A stretch of 41,388 nucleotides of DNA, from contig JASLLM010000005.1 of the NCBI GenBank assembly GCA_030747035.1, positions 1-41,388 of the forward strand, read 5' to 3'. A program made the position numbers and the translations under genes. This stretch comes from Alphaproteobacteria bacterium. Its GTDB lineage: Bacteria > Pseudomonadota > Alphaproteobacteria > GCA-2731375. Positions 17,010 through 25,420 of this stretch are shown piece after piece (within the stretch, counting starts at the first letter, position 1; every line of letters begins with the position of its first letter). Below the pieces are notes generated by a model. It saw only the letters and a program-made list of their open reading frames with translations, had not been told where the DNA came from and did no database searches.

Positions 17010-17740
17010 CGGCGGATAACGCACCCGAGGCAAACCTGTCCGGCGCGGCCCCGGCGGATGAACCCGAGGCGGGTTTTCTGCGCATGGTCGAGGCCCTGCT
17101 GTTCGCAGCCACCGAACCATTGGACGAAGCCAGCCTGTCGGCCCGTCTGCCTGAAGGCGCCGATGTGCCGGAGTTGCTGGAACAACTGCGCGAGCACTAC
17201 ACCTCCCGGGGCGTCAATCTGGTGCAGGTGGCCGGGAAATGGGCCATGCGGACGGCTCCGGACCTGCATTTCCTGCTGCAGGAACACCGCCAGCAAATGC
17301 GCAAACTATCCCGCGCCGGGCTGGAAACCCTGGCCATTACCGCCTATCACCAGCCGGTCACCCGGGCCGAGATAGAAGAGGTGCGCGGCGTCAGCCTGTC
17401 GAAAGGCACCTTGGATCTGTTGATGGAACTGGGCTGGGTGCGCATACGCGGCCGCCGCCGTACACCGGGCCGGCCGGTGACCTATGGCACCACCGATGGC
17501 TTCCTGGAGCATTTCGGCTTTCAGAGCGTCAAGGATCTGCCCGGCCTGGACGAATTGAAGGCGTTCGGCTTGCTCGAAGGGCAGGCGCGGACGGATCTGC
17601 TGCCCCTCTCGCACCGGGAGCCCGAAGACCCCCTGGAAGACGGCGACGACGGCAGCCAGGCCACTTTGCCCGAGCAGGGCCAGTCGGAAAAACGGTCCGC
17701 ACCGGCACAATCGGCGGAAATCATCGATATTCAGGGCTGA
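17006..17740 (+). CDS. scpB: Segregation and condensation protein B
   Basis: A 244-residue ScpB, the winged-helix partner of ScpA in the SMC complex. The core (residues ~22-195) has the typical LSRAGLETLAITAYHQPVTR and RGRRRTPGRPVTYGTT motifs. An acidic, probably disordered tail of ~45 residues follows, as often seen in alpha-proteobacteria. The start overlaps scpA by four bases. Confidence 0.94.
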   Translation: MTADNAPEANLSGAAPADEPEAGFLRMVEALLFAATEPLDEASLSARLPEGADVPELLEQLREHYTSRGVNLVQVAGKWAMRTAPDLHFLLQEHRQQMRKLSRAGLETLAITAYHQPVTRAEIEEVRGVSLSKGTLDLLMELGWVRIRGRRRTPGRPVTYGTTDGFLEHFGFQSVKDLPGLDELKAFGLLEGQARTDLLPLSHREPEDPLEDGDDGSQATLPEQGQSEKRSAPAQSAEIIDIQG

Positions 17741-17803
17741 AGCCCTCTTAACTGCGCGATTTTGCTCGACGTAGGGCGGCTCAAGGGCCATATGTCGGCT
17801 ACG

Positions 17804-17865
17804 TTGCGTCGGCGCGGTGCTTCTGCCATATTGCCGGCGATTTTGGCGGGCGCCAATGGGCGCCC
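17804..17865 (+). promoter_or_regulatory. Candidate tatA promoter and leader hairpin
   Basis: TTGCGT (17804-17809) and CATATT (17827-17832), 17 bp apart, form a moderate promoter match in the 145-bp scpB-tatA gap. Just downstream GGGCGCC-AATG-GGCGCCC (17848-17865) can fold into a 7-bp GC hairpin that ends about 20 bp before the tatA ATG. No U-tract follows, so it is more likely a leader stem than a terminator. Confidence 0.38.
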
Positions 17866-17885
17866 CAACAGACGGAGTTACACTC

Positions 17886-18116
17886 ATGGGCTTGAGTTTT
17901 TGGCAAATCGCGATCGTCGTTCTGCTGGTCGTACTATTGTTCGGGCGCGGCAAATTGTCGGCGCTGATGGGCGACATGGCAAAGGGCATCAAGAGCTTCA
18001 AGGCTGGCATGGCCGAGGATGACAAAATCGCCTCCGCCCCGCGCGAGAGTGCCGATGGCGAAGACGCCAAACCGGTGCAGGCCAGCGCCACCGAGGACGA
18101 GACCGCGAAAAGTTAG
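17886..18116 (+). CDS. tatA: Sec-independent protein translocase TatA
   Basis: A 76-residue TatA, which forms the pore of the twin-arginine pathway for folded proteins. One N-terminal membrane helix (residues ~3-20, [19 protein letters not shown]) is followed by an amphipathic helix with the conserved [20 protein letters not shown]-type sequence and a short acidic tail. ATG 17886 has GGAG upstream; the longer ORF start at 17817 lies in the leader. It is the first gene of tatABC. Confidence 0.95.
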   Translation: MGLSFWQIAIVVLLVVLLFGRGKLSALMGDMAKGIKSFKAGMAEDDKIASAPRESADGEDAKPVQASATEDETAKS

Positions 18117-18178
18117 GGTGACCGGTCCGCGCTGCCGGCGGCGATGCCTGCCGGGACAGCGGGACGGGATCTAGCGCC

Positions 18179-18655
18179 ATGCTGGACATAGGTTGGAGCG
18201 AAATGCTGATGATCGCCGTTGTGGCGATCGTCGTGATTGGACCCAAGGATCTGCCGCGCGCGCTGCGCTCGATCGGGCAATGGGTTGCCAAGGCGCGCGC
18301 CATGACCCGTGATCTGCAAAACAGCGTCAATGACATGATCGCCGAGACGGAAATTGACGAACTGCGCAAGGCCGGTGAAAGCCTTGGCGAATTCGGTGCC
18401 CCCGACATGATGGGCCCCGACTTCGAAGGCGGTAAGCTGATGGATCACTCCAAGTCAGAAAACCCGAACGACGAATATCCCACGCCGCCACCGACGCCGG
18501 TGAAGTGGCCACCGGATGATGAAATCGACGCCTCCGATGAAGAACTGGCCGAATACGAGGCGGAGCACGGCGGCGACGACGGGGAATTCGCCTCCGCCGC
18601 GGCGGCAATTGATGAGGCCGAAGACGACGCCAAGAGCAAGAGCGCGGACGGCTGA
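18179..18655 (+). CDS. tatB: Sec-independent protein translocase TatB
   Basis: A 158-residue TatB, which with TatC forms the receptor for twin-arginine signal peptides. It starts MLDIGWSEMLMIAVVAIVVI (one membrane helix), then GPKDLPRALRSIGQW and an amphipathic helix, the standard TatB signature. The last ~70 residues are acidic and proline-rich. The stop is two bases before the GTG of tatC. Confidence 0.95.
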   Translation: MLDIGWSEMLMIAVVAIVVIGPKDLPRALRSIGQWVAKARAMTRDLQNSVNDMIAETEIDELRKAGESLGEFGAPDMMGPDFEGGKLMDHSKSENPNDEYPTPPPTPVKWPPDDEIDASDEELAEYEAEHGGDDGEFASAAAAIDEAEDDAKSKSADG

Positions 18656-18657
18656 CC

Positions 18658-19506
18658 GTGACCCAGGAGCAAATTGAACTGGATCCGGAGCGCGAGGACG
18701 ACGCCCTCAACGACGGCATTGAAGAGGACGAAGTCGAAGCCCAAAAAATGCCGCTGATCCAGCATTTGGTGGAACTGCGCAACCGTCTGCTCTGGTCCAT
18801 CGGCGCCCTGGTGATCGGCTTCGTGCTTTGCTATCTGGTCTCGGAAGAAATTTATGCCTTTCTGGTTCAGCCCCTGGCGGATGTGATGGAGGGGCAGCCG
18901 AACCGGCGGCTGATCTACACCGGTCTGCACGAGGCCTTTTTCACCTACCTGAAGGTGGCCTTTTTCGGCTCCGTCTGCATCACCTTTCCGATTGTCGCCG
19001 GGCAGCTTTGGGCGTTCGTCGCACCGGGGCTGTACAAGCACGAACGCAAGGCTTTTCTGCCGTTTCTGCTTGCCACGCCGGTATTGTTTATCCTCGGCGC
19101 TTCGCTGGTATATTACCTGATCTTCCCCTTGGCCTGGAAGTTCTTCATCAGTTTCGAAAGTACGGGCGGCGCCGGCATGCTGGCCATTCAGATGGAGCCG
19201 AAGGTCAACGAGTATTTGTCACTGGTGATGAAGTTGATCTTTGCCTTCGGCCTGTCATTTCAGCTTCCGGTCGTGCTGATGCTGATGGCCCGGGCCGGCA
19301 TGGTGACATCCAAGGGCCTGGCCTCGAAACGCAAATACGCCGTGGTCATCACCTTCGCCGCCGCCGCACTGCTGACACCCCCCGACGTGATCAGCCAGAT
19401 CGGCCTTGGCGTGCCGATCCTGCTGCTCTACGAAGTCTCCATCCTCGGCGCCCGCCTGGTGGAGAAAAAGCGCGCCGAACGGGAAGCCGCCGAAGACGCG
19501 GCTTAG
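18658..19506 (+). CDS. tatC: Sec-independent protein translocase TatC
   Basis: A 282-residue, six-helix membrane protein that recognises twin-arginine signal peptides. HLVELRNRL at the start of the core and APGLYKHERK in the first periplasmic/cytoplasmic loop region are diagnostic. An acidic ~35-residue N-terminal extension precedes the core. The start is a GTG two bases after the tatB stop. In many alpha-proteobacteria serS follows tatC; here a promoter and a chimeric gene follow instead. Confidence 0.95.
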   Translation: MTQEQIELDPEREDDALNDGIEEDEVEAQKMPLIQHLVELRNRLLWSIGALVIGFVLCYLVSEEIYAFLVQPLADVMEGQPNRRLIYTGLHEAFFTYLKVAFFGSVCITFPIVAGQLWAFVAPGLYKHERKAFLPFLLATPVLFILGASLVYYLIFPLAWKFFISFESTGGAGMLAIQMEPKVNEYLSLVMKLIFAFGLSFQLPVVLMLMARAGMVTSKGLASKRKYAVVITFAAAALLTPPDVISQIGLGVPILLLYEVSILGARLVEKKRAEREAAEDAA

Positions 19507-19555
19507 ACGACACCAACAATTGTCCAAGCGCTAAATTGCCTCCGCCTGTCAGCTA

Positions 19556-19600
19556 TTGACCGGAATTACTGGCGACGTAGTATTTGCTCAATACAAATAC
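19556..19600 (+). promoter_or_regulatory. Promoter with operator-like palindrome before the chimeric gene
   Basis: TTGACC (19556-19561) and TAGTAT (19578-19583) are 16 bp apart. GTATTTG (19580-19586) and CAAATAC (19594-19600) form a perfect 7-bp inverted repeat that covers the -10 box and the likely start point. A shorter nested repeat, GTATT/AATAC, is also present. The layout is that of a repressed promoter, possibly left over from the original methyltransferase gene. Confidence 0.55.
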
Positions 19601-19622
19601 AAATTGGGCGAGGAACGTCATC

Positions 19623-20648
19623 GTGAGTGATTTTACCGAATTCAAAAATGTGGAAAGGTCAGGCTGGAACGCGCAAGGTGACAGCTATCATCTGGGTACG
19701 GAAAACCTGACCGGGACGATCGCGCCGGACCTGCTGGATATGGCCCAGATCGAAAAAGGGGACAAAGTGGCGATCATTGCCTGCGGTCCCGGCTACGGCA
19801 TGGATTTGGCGACAGATCTGGGGGCGGAGCCCCTGGGCGTCGACTTTTCCGAGGTCATGCTGGTCACGGCCCGTCAGAGGTATCCTGGATATCAGTTCGA
19901 GCAAGGAGACGCGGAAGACCTGAAATACGATGACAATTCCTTCGATGGCTTCATTGCCATTGATGACGTCAGCTTGAATGTGGAAAAGGGCCAGATGGCC
20001 TGTATCATCGGGCCCAACGGCGCCGGTAAATCGACCATGTTCAACCTGATTACCGGGCATCTGACGCCGACCATGGGCAAGGTATTTTTTCACGACCGAG
20101 ACATTACCGGCCTGGCGCCTCACACCATCTGCCAGCTTGGCATGGGCCGCTCGTTCCAGCGCACCAACATATTTCCCCGTCTTTCGGTTTTCGAGAATGT
20201 CCAGGTCGCCGTCCTGGCCCATGCCCGCAAGACCCTGAACTTCCTGACACCAGCCAAGAATCTGGTGCAGGAAGAAACCTATGCCCTGCTGGAAAACGTC
20301 AACCTGGCGGACGAGGCGCAATCGAGCAGCGGCAATCTGTCCTACGGCTATCAAAAGCAGCTTGAACTGGCCATCACCCTGGCCAGCGAGCCGGAAATCC
20401 CGCTGCTCGACGAACCGACTGCCGGCATGTCGCCCCAGGAAACCGCCGGCTCCATCGAGCTGGTGGAGCGCATCGCGCGGGAGCGGGGCCTGACCCTGCT
20501 GTTCACCGAGCATGACATGGATGTGGTCTTTTCCGTCGCCGACAAGATCACGGTGCTGCATCAGGGCCGGGTTCTGGCCGAGGGCAAACCGGCGGAGGTA
20601 CGGGAAAACCCGGATGTGCAACGTATCTATCTGGGGGAAGCGGCATGA
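19623..20648 (+). CDS. Chimeric protein: truncated SAM methyltransferase fused to LivG-type ABC ATPase
   Basis: This 341-residue ORF is built from two unrelated parts. Residues ~1-107 are the front of a class I SAM-dependent methyltransferase, with motif I as ACGPGYG, acidic VDFSE and DAEDLKYDDNSFDG; the fold stops near strand 4. From residue ~108 (FIAIDDVSLNVEKG) the sequence is a branched-chain amino-acid ABC ATPase lacking its first ~15 residues: Walker A GPNGAGKST, signature LSYGYQKQ, Walker B IPLLDEPTAG and H-loop TEHDMD. The phenylalanine expected at the LivG A-loop is supplied by SFDG. GTG 19623 with GAGGAA upstream is the likely start. It overlaps livF by four bases (ATGA). ATPase function is possible, methyl transfer is not expected. 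An assembly artefact must be excluded. Confidence 0.8.
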   Translation: MSDFTEFKNVERSGWNAQGDSYHLGTENLTGTIAPDLLDMAQIEKGDKVAIIACGPGYGMDLATDLGAEPLGVDFSEVMLVTARQRYPGYQFEQGDAEDLKYDDNSFDGFIAIDDVSLNVEKGQMACIIGPNGAGKSTMFNLITGHLTPTMGKVFFHDRDITGLAPHTICQLGMGRSFQRTNIFPRLSVFENVQVAVLAHARKTLNFLTPAKNLVQEETYALLENVNLADEAQSSSGNLSYGYQKQLELAITLASEPEIPLLDEPTAGMSPQETAGSIELVERIARERGLTLLFTEHDMDVVFSVADKITVLHQGRVLAEGKPAEVRENPDVQRIYLGEAA

Positions 20649-21352
20649 TCCTGGAAGTCAATGATATCTATACCTCCTATGGCTTGAGCCAGATCCTCTT
20701 TGGCATCTCCCTCAACGTTGACGAGGGGGAATGTGTTGCCCTACTGGGCCGCAACGGCGTGGGCAAGACCACCACCCTGCGCTCAATCATGGGGCTGACG
20801 GCGCCGAAGTCAGGCACCGTCGTCTACAAGGGCAGCGATATCACCGGCAACGCCGCATTCCGGGTGGCCAAGATGGGCGTGGGCTTCGTGCCGGAAGAGC
20901 GGCGTATTTTTCCCGACCTGTCGGTGCGGGAAAATCTGGAGACCGGGCGCAAGCCCGCCGCCGGCCCCAACGGCAAGGAATGGACCATCGAACGGGTACA
21001 CGAAATCTTCCCCATCCTGGAAGGGCTCGGCGACCGCAAGGGCGGCCACCTGAGCGGCGGTGAACAACAGATGCTGACGGTGGGCCGGACCCTGATGGGC
21101 AATCCCGATCTATTGCTGCTTGATGAACCTTCGGAAGGGCTCGCGCCCCTGGTGGTGCGCGATCTGAGTCAGCAAATCGCCCGTCTGAAAGATGAAGGCA
21201 TGACCATCCTGTTGTGCGAACAGAACGCCAAGTTCGCCACCGGGCTCAGCGACCGGGCCTACATCCTTGAAAAGGGCCAGGTGCGCTTTGCCGGCAGCAT
21301 TGATGAACTGCAGGGCAACGAGGAAATCCGGCAGCAATATCTGGGACTTTAG
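20645..21352 (+). CDS. livF: Branched-chain amino-acid-type ABC transporter ATPase LivF
   Basis: A 235-residue ATPase of the LivF type, which with LivG energises uptake of branched-chain amino acids or related solutes. Walker A is GRNGVGKTT, the signature LSGGEQQML, and Walker B LLLLDEPSEGL; GFVPEERRIFPDLSVREN is typical of LivF. The start overlaps the chimeric livG. No permease (livH, livM) or binding-protein gene is in the window, so the transporter is incomplete here. Its true substrate may be a sugar acid or amide, given the dehydratase downstream. Confidence 0.9.
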   Translation: MILEVNDIYTSYGLSQILFGISLNVDEGECVALLGRNGVGKTTTLRSIMGLTAPKSGTVVYKGSDITGNAAFRVAKMGVGFVPEERRIFPDLSVRENLETGRKPAAGPNGKEWTIERVHEIFPILEGLGDRKGGHLSGGEQQMLTVGRTLMGNPDLLLLDEPSEGLAPLVVRDLSQQIARLKDEGMTILLCEQNAKFATGLSDRAYILEKGQVRFAGSIDELQGNEEIRQQYLGL

Positions 21353-21444
21353 TACGCGGGCCTGTAATAGTCGCCTCCCTGACCGCCAATCTGCTATAAG
21401 CGGTGGCTGCGATTGCAGGTGCCGAATTATTCAGGGAGTTGGCC

Positions 21445-23244
21445 ATGTCGGACGGTGAAATCAAACTAAAATTGCGCAGCCAGCGCTGGTTCAACAATCC
21501 GAACCATATGGAAATGTCGGCGCTGTATCTGGAGCGCTATTTAAATTTCGGTCTGACGCCCGAAGAACTGCGTTCGGGCCGGCCGATCATCGGTATTGCC
21601 CAGACCGGCAGCGACCTCTCCCCCTGCAACCGCCACCATATGGATTTGGCCAATCGGGTGCGCGATGGCATCCGCACCGCTGGCGGCGTGCCGATCGAAT
21701 TTCCCGTTCATCCCATTCAGGAATCCGGCAAGCGGCCCACCGCCGCCCTGGACCGGAACCTGCAATATCTCTCCCTGGTCGAAGTGCTGCACGGCTATCC
21801 CATCGACGGCGTGGTGCTGACCACGGGCTGCGACAAGACCGTACCGGCCATGCTGATGGGTGCGGCGACGGTCAACATTCCCGCCATCGCCCTGCCGGGC
21901 GGACCGATGCTGAACGGTCATCACGAGGGTGAACGCACGGGCTCGGGCACCATCGTCTGGGATGCCCGGGTCAAGCTGGCCGCCGGCGAGATCGATATCG
22001 AGAAATTCACCGAGCTGGTGGCCTCCTCGGCGCAGAGCGTCGGCCACTGCAACACCATGGGCACGGCGACCTCGATGAACTCCCTGGCCGAGGCCCTGGG
22101 CATGACCCTGACGGGCGCCGCCGCCATTCCCGGGCCGTACCGGGAGCGGGGCCAGATGGCCTACCGCACCGGCCTGCGTATCGTTGACATGGTGCACGAG
22201 AATTTGCGGCCTTCGGACGTAATGACCCGCGATGCTTTTCTGAATGCCATTGTCACCTCGTCGGCCATTGGCGGCTCCTCCAATTGCCCGATCCATTTGG
22301 CCGCGATTTCCCGCCATATGGGGGTGGAGCTGTCCCTGGATGATTGGCAGACCCACGGCCACGATATTCCCCTGCTGGTCAATCTGCAGCCCGCCGGCGA
22401 GTACCTGGGCGAGGACTATTACCGGGCCGGCGGCGTGCCGCGCGTAATGCTGGAATTGAAGGGCGCTGGCAAGCTGATTGAAAGCGCCATGACCGTTACC
22501 GGCAAGACCATGGGCGAGAACCTGGAAGCCGAAGATGCCGCCAATCCCTATGTCAACCGGGACGTCATCAAGGCCTACGATCAGCCCATGATGACCAAGG
22601 CGGGCTATGTGGTGCTGTCGGGCAATCTATTCGACAGTGCGGTAATGAAGACCTCCGTCATCGACGATAATTTCCGCGGCCGCTATCTCTCCAACCCCGG
22701 CGACGAGGACGCTTTCGAGGCCCGCGCCATCGTTTTCGAGGGTCCGGAGGATTATCACGCCCGCATCAACGATCCATCACTGGAAATCGATGCCCAAAGC
22801 ATCCTGGTGATCCGGGGCAACGGTCCGGTCGGCTATCCGGGATCGGCCGAGGTGGTCAACATGACGCCGCCCGATGCCCTGGCCGCCCAGGGCATCGAGG
22901 ATCTGGCCTGCATGGGCGATGGCAGGCAAAGCGGTACCTCCGGCAGTCCTTCGATCCTGAACGTTTCGCCGGAAAGCGCCGTGGGCGGTGGCCTGGCGAT
23001 CCTGGAGACCGGCGATCGGGTGCGGGTCGATCTGAACAAGCGCACGGTGGATGTGCTGCTGCCGGCCGAGGAAATCCAGAAGCGCAAGGACGCCTGGACA
23101 GCCGATTTCCCCGGTTCGCAAACCCCGTGGGAGGAAATCTACCGTTCCATGGTGGGGCAGTTGGAGACCGGCGCCTGTCTGGAGCCCGCGACCATGTTCG
23201 TCAATGTGATCGAGGAGCGGGGCGAGTCGAGGGATAGTCATTAA
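21445..23244 (+). CDS. IlvD/Edd-family dehydratase, pentonate (arabonate/xylonate) type
   Basis: A 600-residue Fe-S dehydratase. Its start (RSQRWFNNPN, then ALYLERYLNFGLT and SGRPIIGIAQTGSDL) matches sugar-acid dehydratases acting on L-arabonate or D-xylonate better than the amino-acid enzyme IlvD. The three cluster cysteines are Cys61 (PCNRHH), Cys129 (TTGCDKT) and Cys202 (GHCNTMG); pentonate dehydratases with this spacing hold a [2Fe-2S] cluster. The product would be a 2-keto-3-deoxy sugar acid, but no aldolase or dehydrogenase for it lies nearby. ATG 21445 has AGGGAG upstream. The cyclase-family pseudogene follows one base after the stop. Confidence 0.88.
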   Translation: MSDGEIKLKLRSQRWFNNPNHMEMSALYLERYLNFGLTPEELRSGRPIIGIAQTGSDLSPCNRHHMDLANRVRDGIRTAGGVPIEFPVHPIQESGKRPTAALDRNLQYLSLVEVLHGYPIDGVVLTTGCDKTVPAMLMGAATVNIPAIALPGGPMLNGHHEGERTGSGTIVWDARVKLAAGEIDIEKFTELVASSAQSVGHCNTMGTATSMNSLAEALGMTLTGAAAIPGPYRERGQMAYRTGLRIVDMVHENLRPSDVMTRDAFLNAIVTSSAIGGSSNCPIHLAAISRHMGVELSLDDWQTHGHDIPLLVNLQPAGEYLGEDYYRAGGVPRVMLELKGAGKLIESAMTVTGKTMGENLEAEDAANPYVNRDVIKAYDQPMMTKAGYVVLSGNLFDSAVMKTSVIDDNFRGRYLSNPGDEDAFEARAIVFEGPEDYHARINDPSLEIDAQSILVIRGNGPVGYPGSAEVVNMTPPDALAAQGIEDLACMGDGRQSGTSGSPSILNVSPESAVGGGLAILETGDRVRVDLNKRTVDVLLPAEEIQKRKDAWTADFPGSQTPWEEIYRSMVGQLETGACLEPATMFVNVIEERGESRDSH

Positions 23245-23245
23245 G

Positions 23246-24148
23246 ATGGTTAGCTGTGTACACGACCACGGCCGCTGGGGCCCGGGCGATCAGCTTGGCG
23301 CCGCCAATCAGCTGACGCCCGAGAGCACGTTGGCCGCCCTGGCAATGGCCAAGACCGGACAGATCCTGGACCTCAGTTTCGTCATCGAGAACGGCGCGCC
23401 CTATATGGGCCCCAATTAGACACCCTATGTGATCCATTCCGGCGCCACGGCGCGCAACAGCATGAAGGTGCGGGCCGAACTGGGCGCCACCAATCAGGTC
23501 GGCGCCAATCTGGAGCGGGTCGGCATGACCATGCATGTGGGCACCCATATCGACGCCCTGGGCCATTTCAGCATCGGCGAGCATCTCTATGGCGGCCATA
23601 ACGTCGAAGACAGCGTCGGTGACTTCGGCCTGAAGGACCTGGGCATCGAAAACATACCGCCCATGGTCACCCGCGGCCTCTGCCTTGATGTTTCGAAGCT
23701 TGATGACGGCGATCATCTGGCGGCTGGCCGTCCGGTCACGGCGGATGATTTGAAACGGCTCTGTGAAGCGCGCGACGTGGCGCCCCAGGCGGGCGATGTG
23801 GTGATGCTCAACACCGGCTGGGGCCGCTATTTCATGACCGACAACGAAACTTATCTGGAAGGTGAGCCGGGCATCGACGAAGGCGCGGCGAAATGGCTGA
23901 CGGAACAGGGCGTGGTCGCCATCGGCGCCGATAACATGGCCCTGGAAGTGCTGCCCGGCACCAGGCATCCGGAAATCATGATGCCCGTGCATCAACACTG
24001 CCTGGTCGAGGCCGGCGTGCACATCATCGAGAACATGGCCCTGGCGGAACTGGCGGCAATGGGCGTTGACACCTTTTGCTTCGTCGTCCTGCCGGTGAAA
24101 TTCAAGGGCGCCACGGGCTGCCCGGTGCGGCCCGTCGCAATCCTTTAG
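23246..24148 (+). pseudogene. Cyclase/formamidase-family hydrolase gene interrupted by an amber codon
   Basis: From ATG 23246 the frame encodes a protein of the metal-dependent cyclase family (kynurenine formamidase relatives): MVSCVHDHGRWGPGDQLGAA, later DLSF and the metal motif HVGTHIDALGH. After 57 codons, at GPN-TAG-TPYV, there is a TAG (23417-23419). The same frame then continues without error to 24148, for a full-length ~300-residue product. Only one base, CAG to TAG, would explain it. A GTG at 23429 could restart translation and keep the HxGTHxD site but would lose the N-terminal ~60 residues. The upstream dehydratase stop is one base before the ATG, so the gene was an operon member. 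It is either a recent pseudogene or a sequencing error. Confidence 0.82.
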
Positions 24149-24198
24149 GCCCGGTCGGCGCCCAGGGTACCGGTCGTCGGATGGGTGAATGACCCGCA

Positions 24199-24450
24199 AT
24201 GCACCCGCTGGACCCGATCCTTCTGTTCGCCATTGCCAACGTCGTCGCGTGGCCAGTCGGCTTGTACGTGGACAACGACGAACTGCGGCGCATCGTGGGG
24301 CATCTGTTCACCTGCACCACCGGGGCCTTCATCGGAGGGCTAGGGGGCCAGTGGCTTTATCCGAACACATTCAAGATTTCACTGATAGTTGGCGCCTTTT
24401 CCGGCGCTATAGTGCTGATGTATTTGGTCCGCTACAAGAAATGGAAGTGA
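24199..24450 (+). CDS. Small three-helix membrane protein of unknown function
   Basis: An 83-residue hydrophobic protein with three likely membrane segments (about residues 5-24, 34-54 and 59-78) and a basic end YKKWK. Helix 2 is glycine-rich (GAFIGGLGG), which suggests close helix packing. I do not recognise a family. It lies 50 bp after the broken cyclase gene and 7 bp before the cupin gene, so it is probably in the same operon. This frame is preferred over the overlapping ORF at 24189 because it alone has coherent membrane topology. Confidence 0.65.
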   Translation: MHPLDPILLFAIANVVAWPVGLYVDNDELRRIVGHLFTCTTGAFIGGLGGQWLYPNTFKISLIVGAFSGAIVLMYLVRYKKWK

Positions 24451-24457
24451 TTGAAAC

Positions 24458-24985
24458 ATGGGTCGTCCAATCCGGCGCGTGGTCACCGGCCACGATGAAA
24501 ACGGCGTGGCCAGGGTCATCATGGATGCCACGGCCGAGTGCATCCTGGAGCGGCCCAACCGGCCGGGTGTGACCCTGACGAACCTTTGGCAGGTGGAGCA
24601 GGCCCCGGCGGTGATGGAACGGCATGATGATCCGGTTACGGGGCCGCTTGTCCTGCAGCCGCCGAAAAACGGCTCGATTTTTCGAATCGTACAATTTGAT
24701 CCCGAGGATCCTGAGGAACTGGCCAAACTTGATGGTAAGTCCGCCTTCGCCGAGATGGGCGCTGGTGCCAATATCGTGGAAGGCGCGCGCCATCCCTTCA
24801 TGCATCGTACCGATAGCGTCGATTATGCCGTGGTTCTGACCGGCGAAATCTACATGATGTTGGATGAAGACGAGTATCTATTGAAGGCCGGCGATACGGT
24901 GGTGCAACAGGGCACCAATCACGCCTGGTCCAACCGTGGCACGAAACCCTGCCAGATCGCCTTTATCCTGGTGGATGCGGAATAG
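24458..24985 (+). CDS. Cupin-domain protein
   Basis: A 175-residue protein with a C-terminal cupin barrel: HPFMHRTDSVDYAVVLTGE followed by LKAGDTVVQQGTNHAWSN, the two conserved cupin motifs with histidine and glutamate metal ligands. The N-terminal ~90 residues probably add strands. Related cupins often lie beside catabolic dehydrogenases or hydrolases; enzymatic role and ligand are not known. It follows the small membrane protein by 7 bp and ends 9 bp before the convergent GFA gene, leaving no room for a terminator. Confidence 0.82.
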   Translation: MGRPIRRVVTGHDENGVARVIMDATAECILERPNRPGVTLTNLWQVEQAPAVMERHDDPVTGPLVLQPPKNGSIFRIVQFDPEDPEELAKLDGKSAFAEMGAGANIVEGARHPFMHRTDSVDYAVVLTGEIYMMLDEDEYLLKAGDTVVQQGTNHAWSNRGTKPCQIAFILVDAE

Positions 24986-24994
24986 CCCTGGAGA

Positions 24995-25420
24995 TTACTT
25001 GGACCTGTCGGGATAGCCATGTTCCCAGTGGGAGCCGGGCAGGTGGGGCAGGCCGTCGGCGAATTTCAGCCAGGGCAGCATGCCGTCGGACCAGATGTGA
25101 TCATCCGGCATAACCCGGGCCGGATCGTCCAAACTGCCGGCGGAGATATCCAATTCATCATCGTAACCGTCAGCGGCATAGCCAAGCGTGGTGCCGCATC
25201 GGCCACAGAAGCTACGGCGCACCTTCTCCGTTGAACGATAGATGGCGGGTTCGCCTTGGGTATAGGCGAAGTGTTCCGGCGCCAGGGTAATCCAGGTGAT
25301 GAACGGCGCGCCCGTGGCCTTGCGGCAGGTGGCGCAGTGACAATGGCTGACCGCCACCGGTTCACCGGTGATTTCATACCGTATGGCGCCGCACAGGCAG
25401 CCGCCGGTCAGTTTGCGCAT
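24995..25420 (-). CDS. GFA-family (CENP-V/glutathione-dependent formaldehyde-activating-like) zinc protein
   Basis: A 141-residue protein with the zinc-binding cysteines of the GFA family: GGCLCGAIRYE, CHCATCRK and FCGRCGT. Family members are small zinc proteins; some were proposed to bind glutathione-formaldehyde adducts, but most have no proven role. The ATG overlaps the sulfatase stop by one base (TAATG), so it is translationally coupled as the third gene of the DUF1028-sulfatase-GFA operon. The longer ORF in the track begins inside the sulfatase gene and is not used. Confidence 0.88.
   Translation of the reverse strand: MRKLTGGCLCGAIRYEITGEPVAVSHCHCATCRKATGAPFITWITLAPEHFAYTQGEPAIYRSTEKVRRSFCGRCGTTLGYAADGYDDELDISAGSLDDPARVMPDDHIWSDGMLPWLKFADGLPHLPGSHWEHGYPDRSK

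Noticed and set aside
17762-18022. 86-aa ORF overlapping the tatA leader and gene
   Set aside because: Wrong frame relative to the unmistakable TatA sequence, no membrane helix or motif.
19507-19622. Terminator after tatC
   Set aside because: No stem followed by a U-run was found; the palindrome there overlaps a good -10 box and fits an operator better.
23417-23419. TAG as pyrrolysine or programmed readthrough codon
   Set aside because: No pyrrolysine genes or recoding structure seen, and the family has no known recoding; a mutation or sequence error is simpler.
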